In this document: piece by piece, positions 34,565 to 45,535 of the stretch
Layout: each line of letters begins with the position of its first letter
Numbering within the stretch: the stretch's first letter is position 1
Source of the DNA: Ulva prolifera
Lineage: Eukaryota > Chlorophyta > Ulvophyceae > Ulvales > Ulvaceae
Length of the DNA: 64,000 bases
Direction of reading: 5' to 3'
Assembly (NCBI GenBank): GCA_023078555.1
Contig: CM041197.1
Location: forward strand, 3,862,310-3,926,309
The notes under the pieces: generated by a model
Seen by the model: the letters and a program-made list of their open reading frames with translations, nothing else
What the model was told of the DNA's origin: nothing
Databases searched by the model: none
Made by a program: the position numbers and the translations under genes

Positions 34565-37156
34565 CTATGTCTTTCGATTGAGCGGCGGCAGTGGCGTCTT
34601 GAACAGATCTTTGTACTGAGCCCCGAACACTCCATCCGGCTTCTGAACACTGCGGAGTATGTCGGGCCACAATGTCGTCTGGAATAGGTGCCTGCAACAT
34701 TGAGTGATTCAGCTACGGAAGGAGGTCTCACTTGCCTACCTGGTGAAATGCAAAGTTTGTCAGGGTCTATACCTCACTTCTTCTTCTGACTGGTCTGGGC
34801 AGATAGCATCATCCAGGTTGATGTCCCATCTGGCATCGGTCAGGATTCTCCGAGCTTCCGCCACCCCAACGTCACCCGCGTCGTCGCCTGCACGCCCTCT
34901 CTTCTCCCATTCTTGAATCACGGATTGTCCGATGAGGATCCGATACAGGACCACCTCCTCTGCCTTCAGCGCCTTCAGTCTACCAACGACCAACCGGTCA
35001 ACGCTGCTGCCATCTCTGAGCTGAAGTGGCGTCTCGTCCTTGCGTTTGTTGTCCACTTGTTTGATTACGTCACACACAGTCTCTGCATACAGGCACGTGA
35101 AAACGCCGCAGTCGTACGTGTTCCGCTGCTGTGGGACGTCTTTCACCTGTACACCCACCTTGTGTATGGGAGCTGAGCCTACGTCTGCCCAGGTGTTGTA
35201 TGTCAAACCGGGATGCAACCCCTCCTACAGTGTCAGGCGGCGACTGCCGAGTAGGACGCACCATGCGTAGGTTTAGTGTTTGCTTCGGCATCAATGCTGG
35301 CACATTCCCCTGTTTGGCGCCCCGCTTTGGCAGAACCCTGGGCCGACCACCCGACTGAACCTTGGGCAAGGGGGGGAGGGCGGGGGCGCCGTCAAGGCAC
35401 TGACACAGAGCCACGCTCATCACCTCATTGATGGCGGTCGGTGCGGTTCCCGAGGCGCTCGGCAGGGAGTCATACCAGCTCATTGTAGGGCTCTTTCCTG
35501 ACAGCAAGAGTCCTGCGAATCGGCATGTGATGTATCAGCCCCCCGTTGCGTTGTGGATGGTGGGGGTAGCACCAAGGACATAATGCAGTCAGGGTCATTG
35601 GAGCCGCACCTGGCGAGTACACCACTGCAAGTCCCCAGTGCTTCCCGGTGGGGACCGGGATGAGGATACACCTCGCTGCTAGTGCTTTCGCCTTCTTCAG
35701 CCACGCGATGAGGTGTTGGAGCATCGCGCGGGCCTCTGCGTCGCTGCTGGGGTCCCGACTGGCCAGGCCCTTCAGGTGGTCGGACGGGACGGCAATGACC
35801 CCCCCTCCGGCCAAGACTGCAGCCTTGACTACCCCATACTGGACTGAGGTGCTGCTGAACCACTCCGCCACCCAGAAATCCCTGAAGTGCAACACAGAGA
35901 CGGTGATGGAGACCGTCGCGTCCTCAAATTTGCCGAGCTGCACCCCTACACCCTTGATAAATGAGGATCCTGAACAACCCTCAATGTCGTCCGGTCCGAA
36001 CACCTGGCCGCGGAGGCGTACCCCTGTGGGGTCGTCGTGCGAAGGTTCGGCTGCCAGCCGCACCAGCGGGCGCGTCTGAGCCCTCTCCAGGGCTTGGACT
36101 AGAGGCTGCCTCCGAACATCGCTACCCGGAGGCAGCAAGCACGCTGGAGACAGCGTCCCTGGCTGGACTGCCGAGGGGCCTGCAGCGGCCTCCCCACCGT
36201 CTGGGGTGTCCACCTCCATAGGCGTGGCACATCCGGCATCCTGGCGCGACGGCCCCAGAGGTGGCTCTGGGGGGACCACTGCAGCCGCAGCTTGTGCTGC
36301 GCCGTGGGCCCGCCGGCGGGGGACGGCGGGCTGCATCAGTGGACGCCCGATTGCAGCCCCCCCCGCCACTGTGGGGCCGGCGCTGCCTCCTCGTTGTGCC
36401 CCCACCGCTCCCTCTTTCCGTCCAGCAGCGCCTGGATCACGTGTCCGGGTCTCACGTGACCCGGGAATACCGCCTGTGCGAACTCGCAAGGTGGACTCGT
36501 GGACAACACTTTGCCCTGAGGATTCCGCCTGCTGGATCGGCGCCCTGACGGGGGCCGGCGATTGGGCTGCGCCGACCACCCCTCCACGTGAGTCCGATGG
36601 CTGCCCTCCCATGCTCGCCAGATGGGCCGGCACATCTGGGGCCGAGAGAGGGTGCTCAATGACTGGCTCTCTCGGCCACATCGGGGTGGTCTGCGGCTCG
36701 CTATCCTGCAGCCTTCCCCACCATGCCATAATCGGGGCCCCTCCGACTGTCATCTGGATTCGCAGGAGCATCCCCCCCATGTCCTCGTCGAACCCCTGGG
36801 TCGTGGCTATGGACCGGTACAGCTGGATCTCCGGTGGCCCGCATGGGGCTCCGGTCTGAACCGCCCGCTCAAAAGCGCCTTCACGAAGCACTACCCATAA
36901 CATTTTGAGGTGGATGGTCGCAGCGCTGTACTCAGTCGTCGCCTCCATGTACTCCGTCGTCAGCATTCGTCGCATTGCCTCGAAGGCTGCCATCATCCGG
37001 GGCCCCGCTGCTTCGTCGCCCGCTAATATGCTATCTATTGTGGCTACATCGCAAGCTGTTAACAGCCACCCGCATTCCATCAAGTCGACTGGAAAACCGA
37101 GTGGTCGGTACTGGACCAGTCGCGGTATACTGCTATCTCCATATGCCTCTTTTACC
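34565..37156 (-). CDS. CACTA-2 gene B: Ulp1/C48-type cysteine protease
   Basis: Exon boundaries are approximate. The first visible exon (37156 down to about 35490) begins after a CAG acceptor with KEAYGDSSIPRLVQYRPLG, matching the first-domain region of CACTA-1 gene B; the initial ~30 residues were not found. It continues through a Pro/Ala-rich linker to LIPVPTGKHWGLAVVYSPG (catalytic His). The next exon has KSPTMSWYDSLPSA (Asp). The next has VKDVPQQRNTYDCGVFTCLY (Gln and Cys). The last exon (about 34670-34565) encodes LWPDILRSVQKPDGVFGAQY and ends FKTPLPPLNRKT. The full H-D-Q-C set is present, so the protease may be active. Loss of the N-terminal exon suggests a rearrangement breakpoint near 37.16 kb. 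Confidence 0.72.
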
Positions 37157-37158
37157 CT

Positions 37159-37485
37159 GTGTTAGCGGCACGTGCGCCGTGCAGGTACTTTAGCGCACAC
37201 CGTTACTACCCAAAGGACTCGTTTGATGACAGTGTGCACAGCCTGCGCCTGATGGCGCACGCTGACCTTGCCAAGTCAGCGCTGTGGTCATTTGCCAAGA
37301 GCACCTCCGACCCAGGAACCACGTTGCTGCTGCTGGAGCGCAACTTCGACAGGACAGCCATTGATGTGAAGGGGTGGTACCTAGCGATCTCCGACAGTGA
37401 CAAGGCCGAGCGCGACTGTATTTCAACATACCTGACTGTCACTGATGACCAGTCCAAGGCTGCTTCTGTTGAAATTATCCCCTAG
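37159..37485 (+). CDS. Possible coding fragment of unknown origin
   Basis: A plus-strand open frame reads from a possible acceptor (CAG at 37183-37185) as YFSAHRYYPKDSFDDSVHSL to ISTYLTVTDDQSKAASVEII and then stops. Its composition is protein-like, and it has no counterpart at the same place in CACTA-1 or CACTA-3. It lies immediately beyond gene B of CACTA-2, so it may be flanking sequence reached after the element's lost right end. Function unknown; chance is possible at 109 codons. Confidence 0.25.
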   Translation: MLAARAPCRYFSAHRYYPKDSFDDSVHSLRLMAHADLAKSALWSFAKSTSDPGTTLLLLERNFDRTAIDVKGWYLAISDSDKAERDCISTYLTVTDDQSKAASVEIIP

Positions 37486-38560
37486 GGCATCGCTGAGTTG
37501 TTGATGAACTGCACGAGCGGACTTTGCTGGCTGCTATAGACAAAGAAACAGACCCCCTGTATGCACTTGTCATTGTCAGGGGGAAGTGCCTGATATTCTC
37601 ATGTCACCAGGTAATATGCTGACATCGCCATCACAGTTCTAATGCTTTACACTGACTGGAACGATGCAATCGAGTGCCGGTGATTCGGGGCTTATGCAGC
37701 TTGCATAAATATTTCACTACAAAAGTTGCAACATAGTTCTGCAAGGACGCAGTGCTGGTGAAGGCACCCACGTCTTGCCGGGTACTACCTATCCTATCGT
37801 CCTATAGTATACCATGGACCGCAACTTTTGGCACCTCCAGCCGGGCCATTGTGTGCCGGAAATCCCATCTCCAGATCACACACGCTTCCACAAGACGTTG
37901 CTGCAAAAGTAAACCTAAGCCATATGCCGGTTGTCAGGCCTCCATCGGCGAATGTATCAGCTTTTGCAGGCCAGACGACTCCGCATATCGTTTGTTGTAT
38001 GCGCGCTACCACGAAGCAGCGAACGAACGTCCCTTGTCGTAAATCACACAGACATGAGTTTGGCGCATGCAGTACCGCAGCGCAATGTACATCGTGGGTG
38101 AGGTGCCAGTGCCGAAGCTCATGCATCACTGCATAGCCAACCAACAACCCCAGTCGCTCTGCATGTGCGGACGGCATTAATGCCGTCCCCGTCGTGCCCT
38201 TTCACTAGAATATTCTAGTGAAAGGGCCAGGCGCGCTTTGCATGCGCGGACGCCGCGCAGTGCGACTGCGATCCACGACACATTTCCAATGAGTCCACAA
38301 ACATGCATGTACGAGAGGCAACGATGAGTTCAGAGGCACTCGCTCGCCCACAAGCAGGGAGCACCTGGCCCCAATGGGCGCCCAGTACTAACGTTTCTCG
38401 TGATGTTTTCGAAGTGTAGGGGGGTGCACTCAAGCTACAGTGGCTGCAGATCAGAGTGGGCATTTGAATTGCGTGCTAGTGGGGACTTGGCAGTTGTGTG
38501 GCACACGACATGCGACAAGCATCATTGCAACCTCAACATTGACAAATTAACATTGAAACT
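37486..38560. other. Noncoding stretch with a CACTAG palindrome
   Basis: No supported gene. At 38200-38229 a perfect 30 bp palindrome reads CCCTTTCACTAG, then AATATT, then the complement. It sits inside a longer imperfect inverted repeat (arms ~55 bp, both beginning CAGTCGC). A second short palindrome (GGACGGCATTAATGCCGTCC) lies at about 38170. CACTAG and CTAGTG are the terminal bases of the CACTA elements here, so this may be a collapsed element end or an unrelated foldback. Confidence 0.4.
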
Positions 38561-38761
38561 TCAACATCGAACGCGGCGGCTTTCAAAGCATACATGGAAT
38601 GCTTTTGGAACAATACGAGAGCACTCCGTGGAAATGGCATTGGTGACTTCGAGGAACGCCCCTTGGAGGACGCCGCTGAGCGTGTCTACAAGCGCCAAAG
38701 GCGCACCAGCCGCAGCAGAAACGATCAGTGCAAGCAAAGATGCTACTGTGAAGATCCGCAT
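38561..38761 (-). CDS. Possible short secreted protein (66 aa)
   Basis: From the ATG at 38761 the minus strand reads MRIFTVASLLALIVSAAAGA, a textbook-like signal peptide: a charged start, a hydrophobic core and small residues before a cleavage site. A short region with three Cys follows before the stop. No homologue or supporting context is known, and the opposite strand is also open, so this is only a candidate. Confidence 0.25.
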   Translation of the reverse strand: MRIFTVASLLALIVSAAAGAPLALVDTLSGVLQGAFLEVTNAISTECSRIVPKAFHVCFESRRVRC

Positions 38762-39479
38762 GTCGAGTTGGGTGAGACTGAGAGCTTCTGTACAGGCCAG
38801 GGGTTCGCCTGAGCGGGGTCTCGGCAAAATAAATTGCTAAGGTGCAGGGACAGAGCTTCACATCCAACCGGGCTTTCACAGAGACTACAGCTTTATTGGC
38901 GCACCTGGGTGCGCCACCTATTGGGTGCGCGTTTTGAGGGTGCGCGATGTGCCAACTTACGCGTTTGCCGCCGGAATTGTGTTTAAAGGCTTTGACATAG
39001 TGTGTATATGCGTACTGTGTTCACTGAAGCCCGATTTGCATAGTTGCGCGGGCTCCAGAGCCGCAATGGCTTGTGTTAGAGTGGCCATTGCGCACCGCTC
39101 GGGTGCGCGACGCTGATGGGTGCGCGAGTCACAGGTGGGCGCGACCTCCCACTCATGGAGTGAGCAGTCGAAATCACATCAAGAGGCTTTTTTACAATGT
39201 TGATATGTACACCATGCATGTCATCACCGCTTTGGGATTAATCCGTGCATCCCGGGGATTCAAAGGCTGTACCAAGAGTACTTGCTGCGCACCCGGACAG
39301 GTGCGCAACGAACTTGGGTGCGCGAGGTATCGGTGGGCTGAGGCTGCGGTCGACTGTTGCCGAGAAACCGACGCGCGCGTAATTCAGTATTGACACTGCT
39401 TCTTGGCCGTACGGAACTTCGTCTGGTCAAGAAGAATCTACTCGTACGTCTCAGCAGCGTGAGTGATATCACAAGCTCT

Positions 39480-39533
39480 CATCTTACTACGGTCGGCAAT
39501 CGGCCATTATACTACGGTCGGCAATCGTGTGGC
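39480..39533. repeat. Short direct repeat before the transposase gene
   Basis: TACTACGGTCGGCAATCG occurs twice with a spacing of about 27 bp, around 200 bp before the transposase start. Confidence 0.5.
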
Positions 39534-39736
39534 GTCGGTGTGTAGGAGGGTTCGACATTTTCTTGCGCTCAACACTTCCATTAGTCACGGCATATGCAGC
39601 GACTAATTTTACATTGTGCACTGAGAAGAATGAATGCATTTTGCAACTTACCTACATGTGTTGTGGTTCTTGCGTGCACCCCAGTGGCAATTTTCTCGTG
39701 TACATGACGAATGGATTCGTCTGGATCCTGACATAG

Positions 39737-42700
39737 ATGACCAAGAGGAAAGCGAAGACGACCCCCAGCTCTGTCAAGTTCATCCAATTAGCTCATGGGT
39801 GGAAGTTTTGCAACAAATGCGACGATTGGTTCCAGCGAAATGATCATCTTCAGAGGCATCTCAAATCCGAGCGACACTACCTTGCAGAGCTAGAGACTCG
39901 CAACCAACCAGATCTGCTATTTCCTGTTCCAGATGTAGTTACCGAACTCGGATGTTCTCGCTCGTATGTTCTGTCGGCAAAACTACAAGCCAGAATTGCC
40001 AAAGCGCCCACGCCGACAGGCAATGCTTCAGTGGTGTGCAACGAGCACCAGTCCGAGACCGGGCCATCCGATCGGGCTCAGGTTTCTCCCCAGCATGCAT
40101 ACGAGCCTCAAGATGATCCAGGGGTCGGTCCCAAGCTTCCCGAATTGCCGGCACATCTGCGGGGCATCCCTGACCACAGGGACAAGGAAGCTCCTTTGTC
40201 GTGGGAAGTCGAAGACAATGCAGAAGGTGACCATACATCGGACGCCGCATGGGATGCAGCAGATGTAGATGATGTGTATGCGGTGGGTACCTATTTTCCC
40301 TTTCTATTTGTCCCTGTGGAATGCGTATGTGGTGTGGCTGTGGAAGTGAGTGCGGCTCATTCTCTTCGTGGCTGCAGCGATCGTTCACTGCCTTTACACC
40401 CTGTGTTGATTTCTGGTCGGCATCTTGTTTATGGTGGTATGGGCTACAGGAAATAGATGACCTGGTGCATTTTGGACTCGAAGATTGGCGTGCGCGAGGA
40501 GGAGTTGATGTTGATGCCATTCTACAAGCTGCCCGTGTGTCCGGGCTACGTACAGATTCAGGTGTCAGCATGGAAGTGTTGCGGGCGGAGCTAGAGGACC
40601 GAATCGATGCTATGCAGGGTCAGCAAGGCCTTGATACGCGACCCCCACCACAAAAGGGTACCGTGCGTTGGTACTTGCAGAATGCGGATAAGCCTATAGC
40701 TGCCGGAGTGGCCGTGACTGTTAGGCAGGCTTGTTTTTGTATGGCCGCTTTGAAACTCAGAGGGGGGATGACGGTGTCAGCTCTTGACACAATGTGCCGG
40801 ATGCTAGCCTCCGGTGGTTTCTTGCCAGCTGAAGACAACCTGATGCCTAGGTGTGCGCGTGCCCACTCGTACTATGACTGCATTGGGTTCGTGAAATTGC
40901 ATTGCTGATAGCATCGTGCATTCTCTGCATGTCTGTATAAATCCGATGTTGCTGTGCTTCAGGTCAGATCACATCGTCAAAGGGGTTTTAGGCCTCCAGA
41001 AGCCTGATGATTATGGCTGGGAGATGTGTGACAATGGACAATGTGCAACAGTTTATGGGCCGCAATTAACCGTGACAGAGCGCTGGCGCAAGCAAGGAGA
41101 GCGATGCCGATTGTGTGGGAACCTCCGTTACCATGTGCGGGGGCGGCAGATCACTCCCGCCCGCAGGTACGTTGTTGTGGTCATCTGGGTGTGTATTCCG
41201 GTCATGGATGCCAGTTCATCATGGTGCCCCGCTCACATGATACCCGCCGCAGTGCATATATCCTCAAGCTTGGCGACGTGGTGCGCCATCTATTTGGTGT
41301 GCCCATGTTTGCGAGATTTGCGGGCACCAGGACCAAGGCTTGGTTGCATTCGCCATTCTACCAGCACCTTGACCTAGTGCATGGGCATGCCATCTCGACT
41401 CTCGCATGTGGAGAAGATGCAGTCGCATCAGGAATTGCATCGGATGAAGGACACACTATTGAAGGACGGGCCACTGAGGCAGCGCCACCCATATCACAAC
41501 TCAATGCCCCATCAGATGCAGCACCAGGCTCACTTGCATCCGGTCCATCCTGTACACCAGGCCCCTCGCACCCTTCTCATATTCCTGAAACAGGTGAAGA
41601 CGAAGTCGACGCTGACCCGGGCGACGAGGTCATGACAGGTGCAGGCGACTGTCTAACGCTCATGTTTGCAGTCTTTGTCGATGGAGTGCAACTCCATCAA
41701 CACGGCAGAGCTACTACTGCGGTGATTGGGCTCAAGTGTCTAGACCTGCCCGGTTTTCTCGCAAATACCGACCTTGCGTGTTATGCCCTCGCATTCATTG
41801 GCGGTTCCAAGGAGCCGAGTAATTTGTATCAAATCATGGGTATCATACTGAAGCAGTTCAAGGATCACGAGCCCACAGGGCAGAAAGATGATAAAGGTGA
41901 GTCCCCCCTACATGACTTCAGTTGTTGATCTTGTGAATGTTCTGGACTGCTGCAATGCTGCATATGGCCATGGTTCCCCTCAATTATCAACTGTTCAAAC
42001 ACTCCAGGTAACATTGTTGTACGGGGTGATCCCATCCTTGTTTGGGACAGTCACCGACAGAGAGAACGCACCGTCTTTCCCATCTTTGTGTTTGCATTTG
42101 CTGACACACCAGCCAGACGAAGCTGGGCTCTCACTTGTGGCCATGCCGGGGGTTCCGGATGTGACAAGTGCAACCTCCGTGGATCACGTCAGCTACCAGA
42201 CGGTACGCAGATCGGTTGGTGTGCCTTTGGCGGATATCACTGCAAGAGTAAGGCAGTCTGGCTACAGCGAGACCCTAAGGTGGGTGTGCCTGTGCTATTG
42301 TACATGGTGTAACGAATGTGCTTGGACTCTAGCATTGGTTCAATTGCTGCGGTGTAAGTTGCCAGAAACCCTTGTACCCTTCTATCTATACCCCGGCACT
42401 GCAACATATAATCGTGTCGATAGTGCTAGCCTTTCACAGACAATTGCCGGTTAATTATATCGACAATGGTTTGCCTTGCAGAATGCCAGTCGTCTCAATG
42501 CGCTTGAGATCTCAGTGCAACTTGGAAAGAATGGACAACCTGATCTCGCGATGTTAGGACGCCTCCGTGTGACAGATGAGCAGCACCGCATCCGGAGTGA
42601 TGCTGCAGAATACATCACAAGAACCTGGGAGAAGCAGGTGCAATTGCCTGCGGAAGCGCGGGGAGGAGGCCAGCCTGCACTGAATCCAAACACCAAGGAG

Positions 42701-44813
42701 CAGCGGCGACTGAGCCGAGGTATGTAGGGACCCAGTGTTGTTGTACAATCGGGGCCCCCATTGGCTAGATTGATCATTTGTGAGCACTTGTGCTGGGCGC
42801 GCTTTGTGAATATACTGGTGATGCATGTGTTCACTGCCAGGCTTTGCTGAATCCGTGGCGGGAGTGTCAAGCAGGGAAGCGTGTATGCAGTGTGTGCTAA
42901 ACGGTGGGAGGAACGGTACAATGGTGCTAATGAGGAGCACAAGAAGATTGGATGTCGAGGAATCAATCCCTTCCAGGCTAGTGGCCTCCGGTCGTACAAG
43001 TGTGGACTCTGTCTCCATGCTCTGCGTCGAAAATAGGCTTGCTCTTGCTTGATTGTGCAACTCCGATCTGATGTGTGCAGCTTTCAGCTCACTTTCATCG
43101 ATCCAATGTCACACTCGATTTTGTACTCTCTGGTGCGTGCGTTTTTGGAGTTGATCAGGCATCCCCGCAATGGGTACATTGTGGATGGACAGATGTTTTC
43201 TCTGGACTTTCTATTGCAGATCAAGATGGACATCTTTGCTGAGAAGCTAGAGTATCCAAGTGCCTACAATCGCCGGCCACCGATGTTGTTTGAGTAACGC
43301 TCCGCCTCTTTTATACTGTTTTCACTTGCATGAGCAAGTAGGTGACACAAGTCGGAGCGAGCTGAAGTACAATGATCATGTCGACAATGTCCTGACATCC
43401 GCTTACAGGGGAGTGCCCATATCAAAGTGGCTTTTTGAAGAGCTCAACACATTCGTGGAGATCACTGGAGCGATATGCTTCTATGTGGCAAGAGCCGAGA
43501 TTCATCCCGGAATTTTGAAGATGTGGTCGCATTTGAGGAGGTTCACACTTTATTTTCTGCATTACAGGCCTGGACAACATACACCGTCCCAGATCCGCGC
43601 TGCACAGCGAGAACTTTTCCAATTCGGGGAGTATGCGGAGCGGAACCTAAGCTCCAAAATGCTCACTTGCCTTGTCCACAGATGTTATGCTCATATTCCA
43701 GAGCAGGTGACAGAGACCCTGCCGGGCGCCTTCCTACGGGAGGACTGGGGGGAGCGGATGATTCGGCAAACCAAAGGTAGAATCACTGGTCACGCCACCA
43801 GGTTCGCTGCACGGGCTTCGGCTGAAGTCTGCCTCACCGAGATGGCACTCCGCATTGTCCAGAAGAAGTTCCCGGATGTAGATGAGCCATTGTTGAGGGT
43901 TCAACCACAGCCCCGTTCAAGGCCTCACGACTCGGGCGATGACTATGGGACTCTCCTGCATTCCCTATGGCCAGCTTACACTGGAGATGACAATGACGAG
44001 GTACATCGTGTTCCCTCAGATGTTTGTTATACATGCACTATCGATGTAACTTGAATCATGCGCATGATATGCTCTGGTCCGCTTGTCTGCCCCTGACAAA
44101 AACTGTGTTTTCAGGAGACCCGGCTGGCTAGAGTACTGCGATGCATGGCTGGCAGGTGTGGCCGAGGGCACCAGGTGCAAGGAGACTTGCAGATTGGTGG
44201 CAAGCTTACAGCAGATCATGTTACGGGAACGTGGGATCGGGACGCAGGAAAACGAGTGTATCCACAAGGCAGTATACCGACAGTCTGTGTCTCAGACACG
44301 GCCACCATCCAGTCAGGTGCATTCCTGATCCGTACCATAGATGGCAGTTCGGCGTTTCAAGGCACCCACACTGATCACTATGTCTACATTCCTTTTAGAG
44401 CTGGCTCGACACATAATGCATGTGTCATGCTTGTTCGCCAATTGGTCTTGATAAAATGCCGGGGTATGGGCTGGAGGAACGACGAGGCTCGTATTGCAGT
44501 CGGCACCCTTTGGGACCATCTCGCCATAAGGAAGGGGGCGGGGCTGGAAGTCGACTTCAACGATGACCCTAGTAGGGGGTCATGCAGTGTTCCACGGGCG
44601 TTGTTGTTGCCACCCAAGCGGAAATCTATGGGGTATGACCACGCTGTGTTCATCCGGCAAATTCACTGTCCATGTGTTTTCATTCCTGATCCTGACGGTG
44701 ACATGTTCGTGACGGTTAGCAAAATGGGGTATCACGGTAGGAAAGACTTGCTGTGGAAGGCCATCTGTGGTCAACCTGAGGAGCAGGTGGAGAGAGAGAG
44801 ATGGGAGAAATGA
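39737..44813 (+). CDS. Tnp2-lineage transposase with N-terminal C2H2 finger
   Basis: The first exon (39737-about 40280) opens MTKRKAKTTPSSVKF and has a clear C2H2 finger (FCNKCDDWFQRNDHLQRHLK, then a final His). Later exons begin near 40451, 40964 and 41246. The Tnp2 core shows YILKLGDVVRHLFGVPMFAR with LHSPFYQHLD, then VFVDGVQLHQHGRATTAVIG and LKCLDLPGFLANTD, then FADTPARRSWALTCGHAGGS with CDKCNLRG, then FQLTFIDPMSHSILYSLVRA. A DUF4218-like segment follows (ILKMWSHLRRFTLYFLHYRP, HIPEQVTETLPGAFLREDWG). The last exon starts after a CAG near 44114 and ends QVERERWEK. It is only distantly related to the CACTA-1/2/3 transposases, sharing architecture but little sequence. Exon edges between 41.9 and 43.3 kb are uncertain. 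Confidence 0.7.
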
Positions 44814-45535
44814 GTGTGATTATACAATGGAGATGATACCAAGCTGTGTAAAATGTCAGCAATTGTTTTAACGGTTGTGTTCGAATGTCTAGTACTAGTG
44901 TGGTATGCTTTTGGGGAGTCATGTCAACAGAGGATCATGTGTTGGAACATAATGATGTGTGTCATGTACATGTCGTTTGATGCTGATGTTCACGCTTCCT
45001 GAAATATGATAATGTTGGCATCTGCCTTTCGCTGCATTTCGCTGCACTGCAGTCAAGGAAAGGGCCACCTTGGCAACCTGCGTGTACAGATATGGGCACT
45101 CAATGCTTCAAACTCGCATGGATTTTCTCCATTACAGCCTACTTGCCACGTCAGCTGCAGATAAAGAGTATCCCTTCGTGTCTACATGTTGTGAGATGTC
45201 CATCTCACCTCCGGTGCAGCTGCAGCATGGCATGCAGGTGCTCTCAAGCACGTACATGAACAAATAATATAACGCGGTCCGGATATTGCGACATCACATA
45301 TGTTGCATATCATAATCACTTGTCATTTCGCATTGTCGAATACCCGGACAACGATCTATTATTTGGCCTTTGGCGAAGCACTTCAACGTGGTGGAGCTAC
45401 TGCACTGGTGGCCACGAGGACAACTAGCACGACTGCATTTTGTGTAGCCTACCATCATAATCTGATATTTATCATCGCCATAGATTCCGGTGCAGCCGAG
45501 AAGTTTTGTTCGAGCTGATCTCGAAGTTGTGTACG
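44814..45535. other. Intergenic region between the two genes of the GTGCGC unit
   Basis: 720 bp, AT-richer than its surroundings, with no supported gene, long repeat or palindrome. Confidence 0.4.

Larger units (their letters stand above)
20903..37156. mobile_element. CACTA-2: rearranged CACTA element (right end unresolved)
   Basis: The left terminus CACTAGGAGAATGGTGACG is at 20903, preceded by ATT (20900-20902). It is a diverged relative of CACTA-1 with its own palindrome family. Contents in order are terminal TTCCG-rich region, gene D(-), palindrome array, gene C(-), Tnp(+), second palindrome array, gene A(+) carrying a hAT insertion, and gene B(-). Relative to CACTA-1 read backwards, the gene A-B block with its array is inverted. 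No matching inverted terminus ending CTAGTG followed by ATT was found to the right, so the end given is only the limit of gene B. A perfect CACTAG-containing palindrome near 38.2 kb is a possible remnant. Confidence 0.75.

Noticed and set aside
20903-38222. CTAGTG at 38217-38222 as the right terminus of CACTA-2
   Set aside because: The bases inside it do not match the CACTAGGAGAATGG terminus, and the flanks (TTT/AAA) do not repeat the ATT at the left end. Kept only as a remote possibility.
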